Below the pieces are notes generated by a model that was given only the letters and a program-made list of their open reading frames with translations, had not been told where the DNA came from and searched no databases. DNA of 64,000 nt from Conus ventricosus. Taxonomy: Eukaryota > Mollusca > Gastropoda > Neogastropoda > Conidae. A program made the position numbers and the translations under genes. The DNA lies in NCBI GenBank assembly GCA_018398815.1, contig CM031609.1:39277002-39341001 (forward strand). Direction: 5' to 3'. Shown in pieces: positions 34,226 to 48,246 of the stretch. Numbering within the stretch: position 1 is the stretch's first letter; each line of letters opens with the position of its first letter.

Positions 34226-36415
34226 CCCCCCCGAGGGGATAGGAAGTCCCTTAAGGTTTGGACGGATCTGAAAGAGTTTGTTACTCGTCTGTGTGTTCCA
34301 ATCCTCCTGCCAGAGGTCTCTCACATAATCGTTAATTTTGGGTTTCACATCTGAGCAGGGGATATAAATGTTGGACAGTTTCTCTCTTGTGGCGTTCTTT
34401 GGCTAAACGATCAACCATTTCGTTCCCGCCGATGCCAACATGACCAGGAACCCAAGCAAGAGTAATGTTGTAACCGTCCGCTTTCAACATGCTAAAAAGT
34501 TCGAAGAAATGTAAAAGTTCTGGATGCTGAAGGTTGCGGCCAGCTATGGCCTCCAAAGCTGACAGCGAATCCGACAGAACCAGAAAGTCGCTCTTCGAAG
34601 AATGTGAGATTATCTTCAAAGCCAGAACCAGAGCAGTAAGTTCAGCGGAATAGACAGAAGCATCTGAATGTATATGTTCCAACAGTATCTGAGAAGGAGC
34701 CCCAGGGCAGTAGGCTGCACAGGCCACTCCATCTTCAGACTTGGAACCGTCAGTGAAAACTTTTTGATAGGATGGGAATTTGGAACAGAGGTCAGCATAC
34801 AATGCCTTGTACGCCAGAGAGCTGGTAGACTCTTTGCGAAAAGCTGCAAGATCAAAACGAATCTCTGGTGTGAAAAAGGTCCACGGAGGTTGATCCGGAA
34901 ACTTGGAAAAAATCGGATACTACTCCTAGGTCTAGACCTGCATTCCGCACGTGAGGCTGCATACGAAGACCAAACGGCGGAATACATTTAGGGTTGTTTT
35001 CAAACTTACTAGGACGGAGGGTCAAAGACACAGTCATAGGCAGGGTTTTCTGGTTCTGAGAACAGTCGGATATAATAATTCAAAGACAGTTTCAGCCTGC
35101 GGTTGGACAGTGAAGGTTCACCTGCCTCTGCGTACAGGCTGTACACAGGGGTGGTGCGGAACGCTCCAAGAGAGACGAAGCCCTTGATGGTGGATAGGGT
35201 CCAAGAGTTTGAGGTAAGACGATCTTGCAGAGCCGTACACAGCACAACCGTAGTCCAGTTTGGAACGGACCATAGCTCTGTAGAGGTGCAGCAAAGTTTT
35301 CTTATCAGCGCCCCAGTCAGTGTGCGCTACGACCCGCAGAATATTCAGTGCTTTCTGGCAAGCAGTTTTGAGGTTTTTGATGTGGCTGAGAAAGTTAAGT
35401 TTCTGGTCAAAAATAACCCCTAGAAATTTGGCCTCTTTGACAGCTGGAATGGGAGATTTCCCTACTTGAAGTTCAGGATCTGGAAAAAAACTGACGGAAA
35501 TTATGGAAGTGAATACACTGTGTTTTTGTAGCAGAAAAGGTGAAACCGTTTTCATCCGCCCACTGATGGATTTTATCCACGCAAAGCTGGAGCCTGCGCT
35601 GGACACTCGGGTACAGGCTTCCAGTTGCGTAGACAGCGAAATCATCCACAAACAATGAGCAGTCTGAACCCTGCTGAACTGATTCACAATGTTGTTAATC
35701 TTGATGCTAAAGAGGGCAGGAGACAGTATGCTCCCCTGTGGAACACCCAACTCCTGCTCGTGGACATCAGAGAGAGTGCATGTGGTGCCAACCCGGACCT
35801 GAAACTGTCGTTCTGCCAAAAAATTTTGAATGAAAAGCGGAAGATGACCTTGAAAACCCAGATCATGGAGATCATGAAGTATCCCCGACTTCCAGGTGGT
35901 ATCGTAGGCCTTCTCCAAGTAAAAAAAAAATTGCCACTGCATGCTGTCTGTTCAAAAAGGCGTTCCGAAGTGTAGATTCCAGACGAATCAAATGGTCAAC
36001 TGTAGTCCGATGTTTGCGGAAACCACACTGTTCTTTCGCCAAAAGGCCATCGGTTTCCAGTTTCCACATGAGTCTAGCATTGACCATTTTCTCCATCAAT
36101 TTACAGACACAGCTGGTCAAAGCTATGGACGGTAGTTTGATGGGTTAGAAAGATCTTTTCCAGGTTTGGGAATTGGAATAATGAGGGCTTTTCGCCAAGA
36201 AGGTGGAAAGAAACCAGTAGACCACACATGGTTGTATACCTGTAGCAGGATGTTCAGACCTATTTGCGGAAGATGTTTCAACAGTTGATAGTGGATTTCA
36301 TCTATACCTGGAGAGGAATCGCTGCAAGAAAGTAAGGCAGATTTCAGTTCATTTAACGTGAAAGGAAGATTGTAGTCTTCCATGTTGTCTGACGAAAAGT
36401 TGCAAGGTGATTTAA
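34225..36415 (-). mobile_element. LINE copy A, 5'-truncated, RT and RNase H
   Basis: Nearly collinear with the full-length copy at 52609-58617. Encodes the end of RT and an RNase H domain; similarity to the full-length copy stops at about 36,415, within ORF2. Its 3' tail is lost in the noisy sequence to the left. RNase H plus RT and an AP-type endonuclease in the long copy point to the I-like group of non-LTR elements. Confidence 0.88.
34332..34802 (-). pseudogene. LINE copy A RNase H domain
   Basis: KVFTDGSKSEDGVACAAYC (first catalytic Asp), YSAELTALVLAL (Glu), LVLSDSLSALEAI (Asp) and WVPGHVGIGGNEMVDRLAK form a complete RNase H signature. The enzyme removes RNA from the cDNA hybrid. Separated from RT by frameshifts near 34860-35030. 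Confidence 0.88.
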
Positions 36416-36446
36416 AGGACTTCAGAATATTCAACAAATAATTCAA
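35118..36446 (-). pseudogene. LINE copy A reverse transcriptase, broken
   Basis: RT motifs in order: SWRKALIIPIPKPGKD, NYRPIALTSCVCKLMEKM-like region (frame break near 36130), QCGFRKHRTTVDHL, LEKAYDT, GVPQGSILSPALF and FVDDFAVYATG (catalytic FVDD). At least three frame changes occur, near 36125, 35930 and 35650. Confidence 0.85.
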
Positions 36447-37148
36447 CTTAGTTAAGGGTCTTTGATGCTTTGAGGACTGGGACGGGAGTGGTTGAAAAAT
36501 GTCATTGACTTTTACATTCTATTTCTGGACACTTCGGATGCCAGACACTGTACAACAAATAAGCGAGTCATGTTGTCAAAACTTTCCCATGGCCTATCCT
36601 TGGTACCTTTTTGCAAGTATTACATATATATAATACAACAATATACCATGTTGTGAAAGGTGAATGTTGTGAAAGGTGAATTATACAACAATATACCATG
36701 TTGTGAAAGGTTATACAACAATGTTGTGAAAGGTGAATTATACAACTATATACGATGTTGTGAAAGGTTATACAACAATATACCATGTTGTGAAAGGTGA
36801 ATGATATATTCAGATTGTGTAAATGTGTGTTTGTCTGCATAGCACACTATTTTCCTTCGAGAGTGAAAGTTTTCATGCTTGCTTGTTCTGTGTTCAATTT
36901 CTTCACATCTTTAATGCCAGACAATGCACTAGTCTTTATAGAAATGAACGAGTCTTGTTATTTTGAAAAAAAATTTTTGAAGCTTTGTCAAGTAAAAGCA
37001 TGGGAGAATGATAAAAAAAAAAGAGAGTATTATCATTGTCAGAAAGAGGACGAATGAGAAAGTCAACAGTAACAGTTTCTGTTAAATGTCCATTGATGAA
37101 AAATGTCAATGAGGAATGACCGCTGTGTATGTTACATGTCATATTTGG

Positions 37149-37213
<65 letters not shown>

Positions 37214-38016
37214 TGCGTGCGTGTGTGCACGTGTGTTTGTGTGTAAAAAAAGAAAAAGAGAAGCAGGGATGGCCGAGACCCCATAAAAAGTTAAAATATA
37301 GAAAGAAGGAAAGAAAGAAAAATTGTCAAACATTGAGAATGGAAACTCCACACATAATAAAAGTGTGTGCTTATTTAAACACCTACAATACTAAAAGGAA
37401 TGAACTTGTCTCAATCTCTATAATTTTTTGTGTATAACTGAGAACAGATGCCTGTGGAGGTGCCTTTTAAGATCAACAATTTGTGAAATACTACAACGAA
37501 CAAACCAAAAAGGAGTAAAGGTTTACCAATACACATTGTTTCACCCACATGATTTCAGGCACATACTTCAAACCCGATTTCAGACAGTTTATCACTGTAT
37601 GTGACTGCACATCTAACATGCCAGAGAGAATGAGGGTTTTTTAACCATCAGTTTTGAGGCTAGCTTGCCACATTTTCCATCCATTCATATGCATTCGTTT
37701 TGGATCAAAGCCCTTACTTCTGATAGCAGAGGAACCAAGCATTTAGCCATCCAAGCCAAAAAAACATTCAACTGAACCGTGGTCAAGATATCTTTCTGAA
37801 AATAAACTTGAAAAGAACAAAACGAAGTGCTATCCTTTGTGTCAACATCATTAATGAACTAACCCGTTCTTAGGATAAAGGCTACTGTGACACTAACATT
37901 GAATTCGCAGGTATCATCAAACTGTTTGCAGATGGCAGTTGAAGCAATGTTGCCATGTTTGTTTTACCCGATATTCAGCACTGTGAGAGAGAGCCAGAAC
38001 ATTTCACACAGATGCT
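36416..38016. other. Intergenic, simple repeats
   Basis: Short tandem repeats of CAACAATATACCATGTTGTG type at 36,618-36,800 and a GT microsatellite at 37,151-37,226. No gene recognised. Confidence 0.5.
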
Positions 38017-39298
38017 TTCAACTATCATTATCATTGTTATCAATACTATCATTATCATTGTTATCAATACTGTCATTATCATTGTTATCAATACTATCAT
38101 GTTATCCATACTATCATTATCATTGTTATCCATACTATCATTATCATTGTTATCAATACTATCATTATCATTGTCATCAATACTATCATTATCATTGTTA
38201 TCAATACTATCATTATCATTATTATCAATACTATCATTATCATTGTTATCAACACTATCATTATCATGGTTATCAATACTATCATTATCATTGTTATCAA
38301 TACTATCATTATCATTGTTATCAACACTATCATTGTTATCAATACTATCATTATCATTGTTATCAATACTATCATTATCATTGTTATCAATACTATCATT
38401 GTTATCAACACTATCATTATCATTGTTATCAATACTATCATTATCATTGTTATCAATACTATCATTATCATTGTTATCAACACTATCATTATCATTGTTA
38501 TCAACACTATCATTATCATTGTTAACAATATCATTGTTATCAATACTACCATTATCATTGTTATCAACATTATCATTGTTATCAATACTATCATATCATT
38601 GTTATCAACATCATTGTTATCAATACTATAATTATCATTGTTATCAACACTATCATTATCATTGTTATCAATATTATCATTGTTATCAACACTATCATTA
38701 TCATTGTTATCAACACTATCATTATCATTGTTATCAACACTATCATTGTTATCAATACTACCATTATCATTGTTATCAACACTACCATTATCATTGTTAT
38801 CAATACTATCATTGTCATCAATACTATCATTATCATTGTTATCAACACTATCATTATCATTGTTATCAATACTATCATTATCATTGTTATCAATACTATC
38901 ATTATCATTGTTATCAACACTATCATTATCATTGTTATCAACACTATCATTATCATTGTTATCAACACTATCATATCATTGTTATCAACACTATCATTGT
39001 TATCAATACTATCATTATCATCAATACTATCATTATCATTGTTATCAATATCATTGTTATCAATACTATCATTATCATTGTCATCAATACTATCATTATC
39101 ATTGTTATCAACACTATCATTATCATTGTTATCAACACTATCATTATCATGTTATCAATACTATCATTATCATTGTTATCAACACTATCATTATCATTGT
39201 TATCAATACTATCATCATTGTTATCAATACTATCATTATCATCAATACTATCATTATCAATGTTATCAATACTATCATTATCATTGTTATTAATACTG
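38017..39298. repeat. 1.28-kb ATCATT/GTTATCAAT minisatellite
   Basis: Irregular array of 24-bp units (ACTATCATTATCATTGTTATCA with AT or AC ends) and shortened 9-15-bp variants, over 50 units. No stops in several frames, giving spurious proteins of LSLLSI repeats. The right edge runs into a fragment (TGCCAAGATGCC...AGGGCTGTCAC) resembling the LINE 3' end. Confidence 0.95.
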
Positions 39299-42200
39299 CC
39301 AAGATGCCTACATAGGGCCTCTTCAGGGCTGTCACTCCTCCAGAAAATGAAGTCCTGTCCTGGAAAAATAACAATGCTGCCAGATGCTGTATAGGTACAA
39401 CTTTTGTAGGGGTACCGTAATCCCATGTCAATAGGAACCATTAGTAATTTGAAATTTTTTTTTCGACGTGCTAGGTCTTACATATTTTCTTGCCAAGTCA
39501 GTCCTCTCTCTCTCTCTCTCTTTCTCCACATTCAGTAAAAAAAAAAAAAAAATTCTTGAAATGCACACAAACAAACCTGTTAAGCCCAGAGCCTTTTGGT
39601 ATTTATTTCCATTCATGGAACGAATTACAGCATGAAATGGAGTTCACCCTCTCACAGAAAGACATCACTAAAGACAGAGCACTGCCACAATTCACAAGAG
39701 CAGCAGCATCTATGCCAAAGCAACTATCATGCGCAATTTGTAGCAAATCAAAGAAGGAAAATGTCTAACCCTACCACAGCATCTTTTTAAAAAGAAAAAC
39801 TACCAGTCATACTGTTTCTTTCTTCTTTTTTTTCAAAAACCCAACTGATCAATAGGGTCACCTTAAGGCCGACACTATGAGAGCTGCAACAACAAAATGA
39901 ACAAGAACAACAACAACAGAGCAAGTAAGCATACCAAGCCCTACTCCATTACCATACACAGGTCAGAAAAGCAAAAAAAAAAATAATACAACTAATAATA
40001 TGAAAATCAAACATCAGATAAAATAGGCTTAAAAAGGTCCTCTGCATCATTTACTGAACCAAAAATATTCTGGATATAGAAACAGGACAAAACAAATCCT
40101 CCAGCTTGAAGAATATCAATTCTGACAGAACCAAGGTCTGTTTATGACAACGGAACAAACAAGCAAGCATCTACAAGCTTGCTTTCACAATAAAACCTTG
40201 ATTAAAATTGAAAGCTATTAGTATAATTAACATTAAAAAAAAAGTACGCAATTATTATCATAACAAAGCATTTGTCACTCTTCCATGCACTTCCATTTTC
40301 TGGCAAATAAACAAGAAATTGCAAAGAAACAATCCAGGATGCACAAACTTGGAGCCTGCATTCCTCAGAATGGATGGATATCAGACAAAGTTCAAAACCG
40401 TTGCGCAAACACGAGATAAACCTGAGCAAGTTTTGTTTGTACTGATCTACACCAGCACAGGTTTGTTTTGGGAAAAAAAGGTGGGAATTTGTTATTTGAT
40501 TGTTACATCCAATTTTGGATTTTGGTTCCTTTCCATGGGGAAGGGGTGGGGGCGGGTAAAATGGGTGGTGGCGGGACATTCGACATACAAAACGCTTCTC
40601 TTGTTATGTACAACATCCATTTCGTTTATCTGAAAGTAAATTGGTATCAAAGGATCAATTAAACTCAATGATTTTGTTGAAGCATAATTGGCACTATCCG
40701 ACAACACTACACATCCACATTCAATAGCACATTAAAACCCATTTCTGTTCTTCCACAATGAAGAGAGGAAATGGGCAGACAATCTAAAGGAAAACTAGGG
40801 AAATATGCCAACTACCATCACATAACCGTCAATCCAATACAATCTCTTATTGCTTATGTTTTCAGGCCACTCAACAAAAACACACAAGAGGATATGAAAA
40901 ATCATGAAATAGTCTAACATTTGATGCTATGAATGTACTACAGGTTTGATTACATAATCACAAAAATTATTTTCAAAAAAATTGGAAAAAAAAAATCAGT
41001 TCAAAACACAAAGTGCTCACTAATTTCTAGCTTATGAACTAAATCTATGATGAAGTAATAAATCAGCTGGCTATCATATAGGAAAAACAAGTTGTGATAA
41101 AAGAAAAAAAAAAAAGAAAAAAAATCTGCCACTCTACTTGAGAAGAGGGAGGGGGAGAGTAAACAAAAGTTTGAAGAGTTGGAAAAGGAAAAACATCAAT
41201 TCCTTTAAATCACAAAGTTGCCTACACACACAAACTACTGTACTCGCACGCACACACTCCACCCCCACCCCCCGACATACACATGCACGAACAAGCATTC
41301 GGATAACACCAACATTGTGGATGATATCTGCAGTAACAGTTCTAATGCTGATCAACAATGACACTACAAAACACAGTAACTTAAGTACACACACACAAAA
41401 CAGAGCAAACAAAGATGTTCCCGATATTTTCTGAAGCCACCCCCCCCCCCCCCCCCCCCTCCCAGTCAATTAACACCTCAAAGTCAGAAACTGAAGAAGA
41501 CATCTGTGAGTGTTTGACATATAAAAAAAACCCAACTACAACATGAAATCCAAACCTGCTGTGTGTGAACAACAGAAAGAGAGAACCAAACCATTTCCTC
41601 ACAGGCAGAATAGCATGGACCTGAAAGGCAAGACCTTTACCTGGAATACAAAAATGCATAATCCAAAACATTTTACACATTCAAAAGAAATCTGTTTACA
41701 TTGATAATGCAGCCAGCTATACAAGGCGTCAGAGCACACGTCAAAATCAATGTTATTACAAGAAAAACAAATTCAGAAAGACAACAGCCAACAGTCTGTA
41801 CTCTGTGTACAGTCTCTTCCTCAGGCAGTTAGGATCCCAGACTTCAATTTGTACAAATACCCCCCTTCCCACCACCTACAAAAAACAAATAAACAAAAAA
41901 ACAACCAACCAAACCAGAGTTACACATCTTCACAATAAAATCAACTTGTCCACTCACTTACATATCTGCACATAGATCAGTCAAACACTAGTTATCACAC
42001 ACACATACACACAAGCACAGTCACACACACACACAACACACACACGGATGCATCAACAGACATGCCGACTAGAAAATTTTACACATGGCCACTTGAAATG
42101 TTTTCTTTCCCCTTTTTTGTCAGCAGCCCCCATCACCCTCCTTACCCTTCCCTCCTCTCCTGATCCTTCCTTTCCTCCCCGCATAAGAAAAGAAAACCAA

Positions 42201-43600
42201 ATCCATACAAATAAGGTCATAAGCACAAACATATTCAACACATGTCCAATGTAATTTTAGGAATACAGTACTGACAATGGACAAAACACAGCTGACAGTT
42301 CTTTTCCTGTGTTCTCCCTCCACAAACACACGCACACAGCACACACACACACACGCACACACCACACACACACACACACTGCACACATGCACACACACAC
42401 ACACACACATGTGCACTCTAACACACATGCATTCCCGACACACGGAGTTCAATAATGTACAAATGTACAGATTCATCTGAATGACCACACAATCTTTGAA
42501 CCGGATATTTGATAATTATTGCCATATATCCAAGCAGAAATCAAAGACAGACAGAGACAGAGAGTGTGCACACATATGTGTATGTGCTTGTGTGTGAGTG
42601 TGCATGTGTGTGTGTGAGTGAGAGAGAGAGAGTGTGCACGTGCATGTGTGCTTGTACTAGCACAGCATCATGATACGCCAAGTGAGGCACACATCGTCAT
42701 CCCCATTCTTTAACTGAATAAACCAGCAGTATGTTCTGTACACCATATTCCAACCTCACAGGACCCATCCTCTCATGACAACAATAAATAATACATATTG
42801 GTGAGGAAAAAAAAATATGAGAGCTTTAAAAATGCTCTCCTCCGTTTACCATGAAACAGTTTTTCCTGCACAAGTGACATTAAGAAGTGGAATAAACTGA
42901 TATAATCCTCGCATTTGCTCAGGGGGCAACAACAAAAAAAGAAAAGTGAACCACAACGCAAAGCAAAAAGATATTCTAAGCAAAGAATTGTTGATAGCAG
43001 AAAGCATCAACACCATAAACATGTGGATTCTTCCTTTTTCCTTTTTAAGTAAAATATTCAACTGATATTCAGCCGCATACGTCTCCTGCCTAACTGCATT
43101 AGAAACTCCAGGTAACTCCTTGGCGATTCAGTTTCAAGACGTTTTTACCAAAGGCAGAATGGGGTATCTTTTTTTGTTTTGTTTAACAAAAAAACAGTTC
43201 TTGACATCGCTTCTCAGTTGCAAATCACGAGTAGTTAGTAACAATAAATAAGATCAAAAGACTGACTACTAATGATAATGACAAATGCTAATTTAAAAAA
43301 AAAGTTAAAAGGGTAACGCCATTTATCAACAAAAAAACAAAAGGTGAAAGAAAGGTCCTTTAGCGGAAAAAACGAAACAAAACTGTAGCTACTTTAACCT
43401 GTGGGTTGGTAGTTCATCAGGATCTTGACAGAGCTTTTTGCTCAGACACTATGAAACTGTACCACATGTATGCATTACGAAAACATTCTTACAGCGCATG
43501 TAATGAATCGTCTATAAGGGAGAGAATTTGACAATAGGAGCTTTCAACGTCAATTTGGCCCTGCTCTACATAAGGAAGAAGAAGAAGAAGGAGCTGAACA
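39299..43600. other. Intergenic AT-rich DNA
   Basis: Homopolymer A/T runs, a C-run at 41,441-41,459 and CA/GT tracts at 42,308-42,412. Frames up to about 140 codons lack any recognised domain or splice context and are not called. Confidence 0.5.
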
Positions 43601-43603
43601 ACT

Positions 43604-43850
43604 AAGGTAGAGAATTTGGAATCATATGAGTTGACAGAGAATAATAGGAGTTGAACTAGTAAGGGGGAGAATTTGAAATCATATGATTGACTCTGAAGGG
43701 AGAATTTCACAGATAGTTGAAGAGAATTTGAAATCATATGAGTTGACGGAGAATTTGACATAGGAGTTGAACTACTAAGGGAGAGAATTTGAAATCATAT
43801 GATTGACTCTGAAGGGAGAGAATTTCACAGATAGTTGAACAGACTATGAA
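43604..43850. repeat. About 112-bp tandem repeat, two copies
   Basis: GAATTTGGAATCATATGAG at 43,612 and GAATTTGAAATCATATGAG at 43,724 mark a 112-bp period, each with internal GAATTTGAAATCATATGATT sub-repeats. Confidence 0.75.
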
Positions 43851-46800
43851 GGGAGTGAAATGTCAGTGGACAAGGAGACTTATCACTCAAATATCTTCCA
43901 AGTACCTTTTGTTCTTTCGTTGATCAAGTTCTTTTTGATCCTGCAGTAAAACGTTTCAAACAACTTGAAATTAGTGCCCTTTTCTAAATGGGCAATTTCT
44001 TTCATAAAAAAAAAAAATCCTGCTTTCTACATATTTACTGAACTCACAATGTGGCTCTTCAACCCACTCCTCTTCTTCTACTCTTTTGGTCACACCATAT
44101 ACCTGAAGCACGACATCTGTTGTACACATTAAACTCACAACTTGTAACTCAAACTGGTTTTATAATAACTTAAAAAAATGGATTCTAAGAGAAACTAATC
44201 ACATTATGCACTCCATAAATAGGAAAATATCTGCCACACTCTGTAGAAATCTACTGGTCATCAACTTTCCGGCCTCACTGTGGGAGATGTATCTGGTGGG
44301 TCGTTTTGTGAGACCTGTTCCGCTCCATTAGAAACTTCATTCAGGAATGCCTGTAGTGAAAAGTGAGACAACAAAGGTGGGTGGTCCAGTGCAAATCCAG
44401 TGTCCCCCCCCACCCCCCCCCCCCACTCCATCACTAGACCCTTGCATAAAAGTGGCATCAAGAATGGGACGTTTTACAGAACAATCCATCTGATGAAATT
44501 GTGGAGTCGAGTAAGACCTACATACTTCAAAGGCATTCACATATGCTTGCAAAGCGTGCATATACAGCTTGAATTCTCTGGTGGTTTTTTTTTGTTTTTT
44601 TTTTTAACTTACAATTCATTCATACATTTACCACCATTTTGCAACAGACACAAACATAGTTGCAGCAATCCAAATGTTGTTTGGCAAAGAAGTTCTGCAG
44701 AACTGCCCATGGTGAAGAAGGTGGCGATGACGATAAATGGAGGCATACCTAGGACAGGACACTTGTGCTAATCACTTGCACCCACTAGCCTAGCAATGCT
44801 CCTCACGCACACTGCATTGACGGAGGAGAGAAACATGGGCCAACAGTGATGTCAAGGTGGTCAGGACTGAAAGTCCAAGGCTTTGCAACAATCACTGGGG
44901 GCACCAAGTATGGTCAGAGGGAAGAGGCTGGATACGTTGGTTCTGAGGTGTAAACCTGTGGAATGTGCAACTGTTGTGTGCTCTTCATATGTTATGGGAT
45001 CATTTGGCCCTGTTTTTCTTTTTCAATAAAAATGTTGATATGAACAGCCTCTGGAACATTCTAATGGAAATACTATGTTGACCAAAAAAAAAAAAAATCA
45101 TTTATTTCAGTGATCAATATGTGCACACATTCACCCCTCTTCCTGGGGAGTCTCATGAAAGACTGAAAGACGCTTTTTTCCCCTCTTTCTCAACAGTTCT
45201 CTCTCATTAACATACACTCCCATGCAAAGTGGACACACCAACTTGAATAGTGACCAAACCACAATTGAATTCAACACTGTAAAATAAACATGCTGCATGA
45301 TGTGAAATAAAAATCTGGGCTCTGTACAGGTATACATGAGATCACACTCAAATATTGCCACAAATGAAATCAACCCATTTCTACTATAATTTTTTTTAAA
45401 ATGTGTTTTAAACAGAAAATCATTTTACCTACCTCTTTACCAACGTAACTGAACAACTAATACACACACACACTTATGTTCATGTAAGATCTATTAGATT
45501 AATAACCTACAATCTACTACACATGTTTTATACAAGTATACTCAAACTATTCCTCTTTGAAGCATTTATATTCTCAGTTTTTTTTTTAGCCACAAAAATA
45601 TTTGATATCATCTATCAAACAGGCTTTAATATCTTACCTTCCACCACCTCCTCTCTCCCTCACACACAAAAAAAAATCCCAGCAGAAGCCATTTTAAAGT
45701 ACAATTTTGCAGCACTCTCCTTTACGCAAACTCAGAATCTGAAGAAAGCCATGATTTTTCAATGCTCCTGCACAGGAGAAACCACTGTCTTTCCAAGTGC
45801 ACAGTGGCAGCAGCAATCCAACACACTGTAGGTGAATGCTTTAGGGTCTCAAGGACAAGAGTCTCTAGTGAGGAGAGCAACCCATTGCAGATGAGAACTT
45901 TTTTTCTCTAAGCTGTGACAGCCACTGACAAACAGGAAGAATCTTGCCTTCTTCCAGTGAATTCAGGCTTGTCAACTGTTTCCTCAACTCTTCCACAGAG
46001 GACCACTTTTCTTGCATGCCCTTTGTGCAAGTTAGTGGGTAAAGTCTGCACTTAAGACTTGCTGCTCTTCACAAATGTGAAATGCGTTTTTTGCTTATTT
46101 GCACTGTTGCTGCTTATCACAAAGGTGAATTTTTGTGTGTGGCTTATTTGCACTGTTCACACATGCATTTCTTTAAACATGAAGCTTACTTGCTGACACA
46201 CTTGAAACATTTCATTGTTCTAACTGCTATTCTTTAAACGTACTGAATGGATAATTATGATTTTTCAATGTTCATAAAAAAAATTATATACATTTTGAAG
46301 AAAAAAAAATTCTGATGCCCAAGACATTATTTGTTCCCATAGGAGTTGTTGTCAAGACTTGGTATGTACCAACTCTGAAGAGTGTGCAGTTTTTACTGGG
46401 TGCCCCTTCCCCCTCCACCCCTGCAAATGCCACACAATTTGCTATGGAGTTCTTATTATTTGCTTTTTTCACTCTCATTCCCAAAGTCACAAAACTTTAA
46501 AATCTGATTCAATGCAACTGCATAAAAGAATTAAGTGCTATTCAGGTTTTACATTATGAACAGTTGTGTACAATTCACATTCTCCTCTCATCAGGACACA
46601 TTTTTTACATGATGCATCTTACGGGCTTGCGGGCCTATTGCTTCCCAGCTTGTCAAGCCCACAAGGATAGAACAAGCCTTTTACTGCTGGAAATCTCTAC
46701 TCATCAATACTACTAACCTATAATTTGTCTACTCACATAGATATTCTTCAATTCTATTTGTCTATTTATTTACGTATCCACCTTGTTTGTCAATTCATTT

Positions 46801-47287
46801 ATTTATCCATTTCAGAATATCACCATGGATGCATAACATTCGTTTTTTTTGCTAAATATGGCATATAAATTTAAGACACACACAAAAAGAAAAATAAAGA
46901 GCATACAGAAAAAAACAAAAACAAAACTACTCTTCTCGCAGTCCAGTGTGTTTGATATCCTGCGTCTGAAGACTTTACCTGGTTTTATCAATTAACTAGC
47001 TGAAACTAACTGCATGTAAACGACAGTCCACACCTTCACCTTTATCGTGCTTTAATCCCCCTCACCATTCCATTGAGACCATCTTCACTTTTTCTGGTGG
47101 TATTCAAGAATTAGAACACTTAAAACTCTGAATAAAAACAATAACCAGCTCACAATACACAGAATGCCATTTCAAGAGCAAACTCACAATCATCACTTCT
47201 TCATACAGGGGTAACTTTAACATGCCTTAGAGTAATAAGCACCACTGTTCCATCACAAGATCAATCCAAAGGGAAGGCCAGTCACCT
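43851..47287 (-). other. Probable 3' UTR / downstream region of the MTSS1-like gene
   Basis: No coding region seen. Minus-strand AATAAA signals lie at 46,765-46,770 and 46,798-46,803, about 490-520 bp after the stop codon; either could end the transcript, but nothing confirms this. Confidence 0.35.
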
Positions 47288-48246
47288 CTACACATCAGAG
47301 GCTTCCTCAGAAGACACACGTCTCTTCAGCTCCTTCAACAGATCCCCCTGGATTTTGGGCTTTGGGGTCACTGGCGGAGGCTTCGCATACAACGTCTCCA
47401 TCTCCGCCAGCTCCTCTGCCGTCGGGGGAAGTGGGAAGTCCTCCCCTTCGCCTTGCTGATGCATCTGGGCATGAACGTTGCCTGCATGACCTTCATGAGG
47501 TCGGGGACGACCCTGGCCTGGTCGCCCAGGATGTCCAGCCTGTCGCGTACCTTGCGAGGGATGATTCTGGCTGCTGGGAGGAGGATGGGACGGAGGGCCT
47601 CCGGCTTTGGGAGGTCCATGGCCTTGACCTCGAGGCTGGCCTGGTGGGTGTCCTGACGGTGGGGCTGGTGGTGGCATCAAGCTAGCAGCTCCCGGGTCTC
47701 CATCACCGCTGCTGCCGACGTACGTCCTTCCATTGCTGGGCAACTGCTGGTACTGAGGTTCCTGATACTGCTGGTTCAGGGAGGCAAACTTGGCGTTCAG
47801 GCTCTGGATGACGCTGGCCGAGCTGGGAGACGTGGGAACGATGTTGGGCACTGCATAGTGCCCGCTTCCGCTAGAAGACCCCGACGAGATGGAGGCCCTA
47901 TCCGGTGACGGTGAAGAGACGTGGTGATGGGGAGACTCGGCGCTGTGCTGCCGCTGCAGCTGTCCTGGTTTTGGTGGCGGGGCTGGCTGCTGAGAATTCT
48001 TCTTCTGCTGAATGCTCTGCTGGATCAACTGGAGCTCAGCGTAGGGCCCCTCACTCTGCCCGACACTGCCCCGCCCATTGGTCCCTGGAGTCTGCCCGCT
48101 GTCCGACGGCTGACGCTGCGGGGAGGTGCGCACTGATGAAGTGGAGGATGTGCTGCTGATGGAGGCAGTTCTTCGCACTGGGGGCGGAGGCTTCGGAGTG
48201 TTGACGGAACTCTTGCGAGATGCATTACCTCCAGAGGCTGGTACGC
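47288..48246 (-). CDS. MTSS1: MTSS1/MIM-like terminal exon
   Basis: 959 bp from acceptor TTCTTTAG (48247-48248) to TAG at 47288. Phase 1 in, joining exon 61398-61517 (STA G|GC GTA) as STAG-VPASGGNAS. The product is Pro/Ser/Gln-rich: PKPPPPVRRTASISSTSS, PYAELQLIQQSIQQKK, VIQSLNAKFASLNQQYQ, and ends LLKELKRRVSSEEASDV. MTSS1 proteins link membranes (I-BAR) and actin; the I-BAR exons would lie upstream, outside the window. No clear C-terminal WH2 motif (LKKT type) is seen. Assignment rests mainly on the preceding exon; a different proline-rich scaffold is possible. Confidence 0.7.

Noticed and set aside
37955..39394. 479-codon plus-strand frame and several others of over 100 codons on both strands
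   Set aside because: They are translations of the ATCATT/GTTATC minisatellite, with no start context, splice context or conserved domain.
43498..43850. Possible CRISPR-like spaced repeats
   Set aside because: The repeats are irregular, imperfect and directly tandem, in an animal genome; no unique spacers of fixed size.
47362..48159. Plus-strand frames of 70-107 codons opposite the MTSS1-like terminal exon
   Set aside because: Shadow frames of a GC-rich coding exon whose minus-strand frame is longer and fits the splice site.
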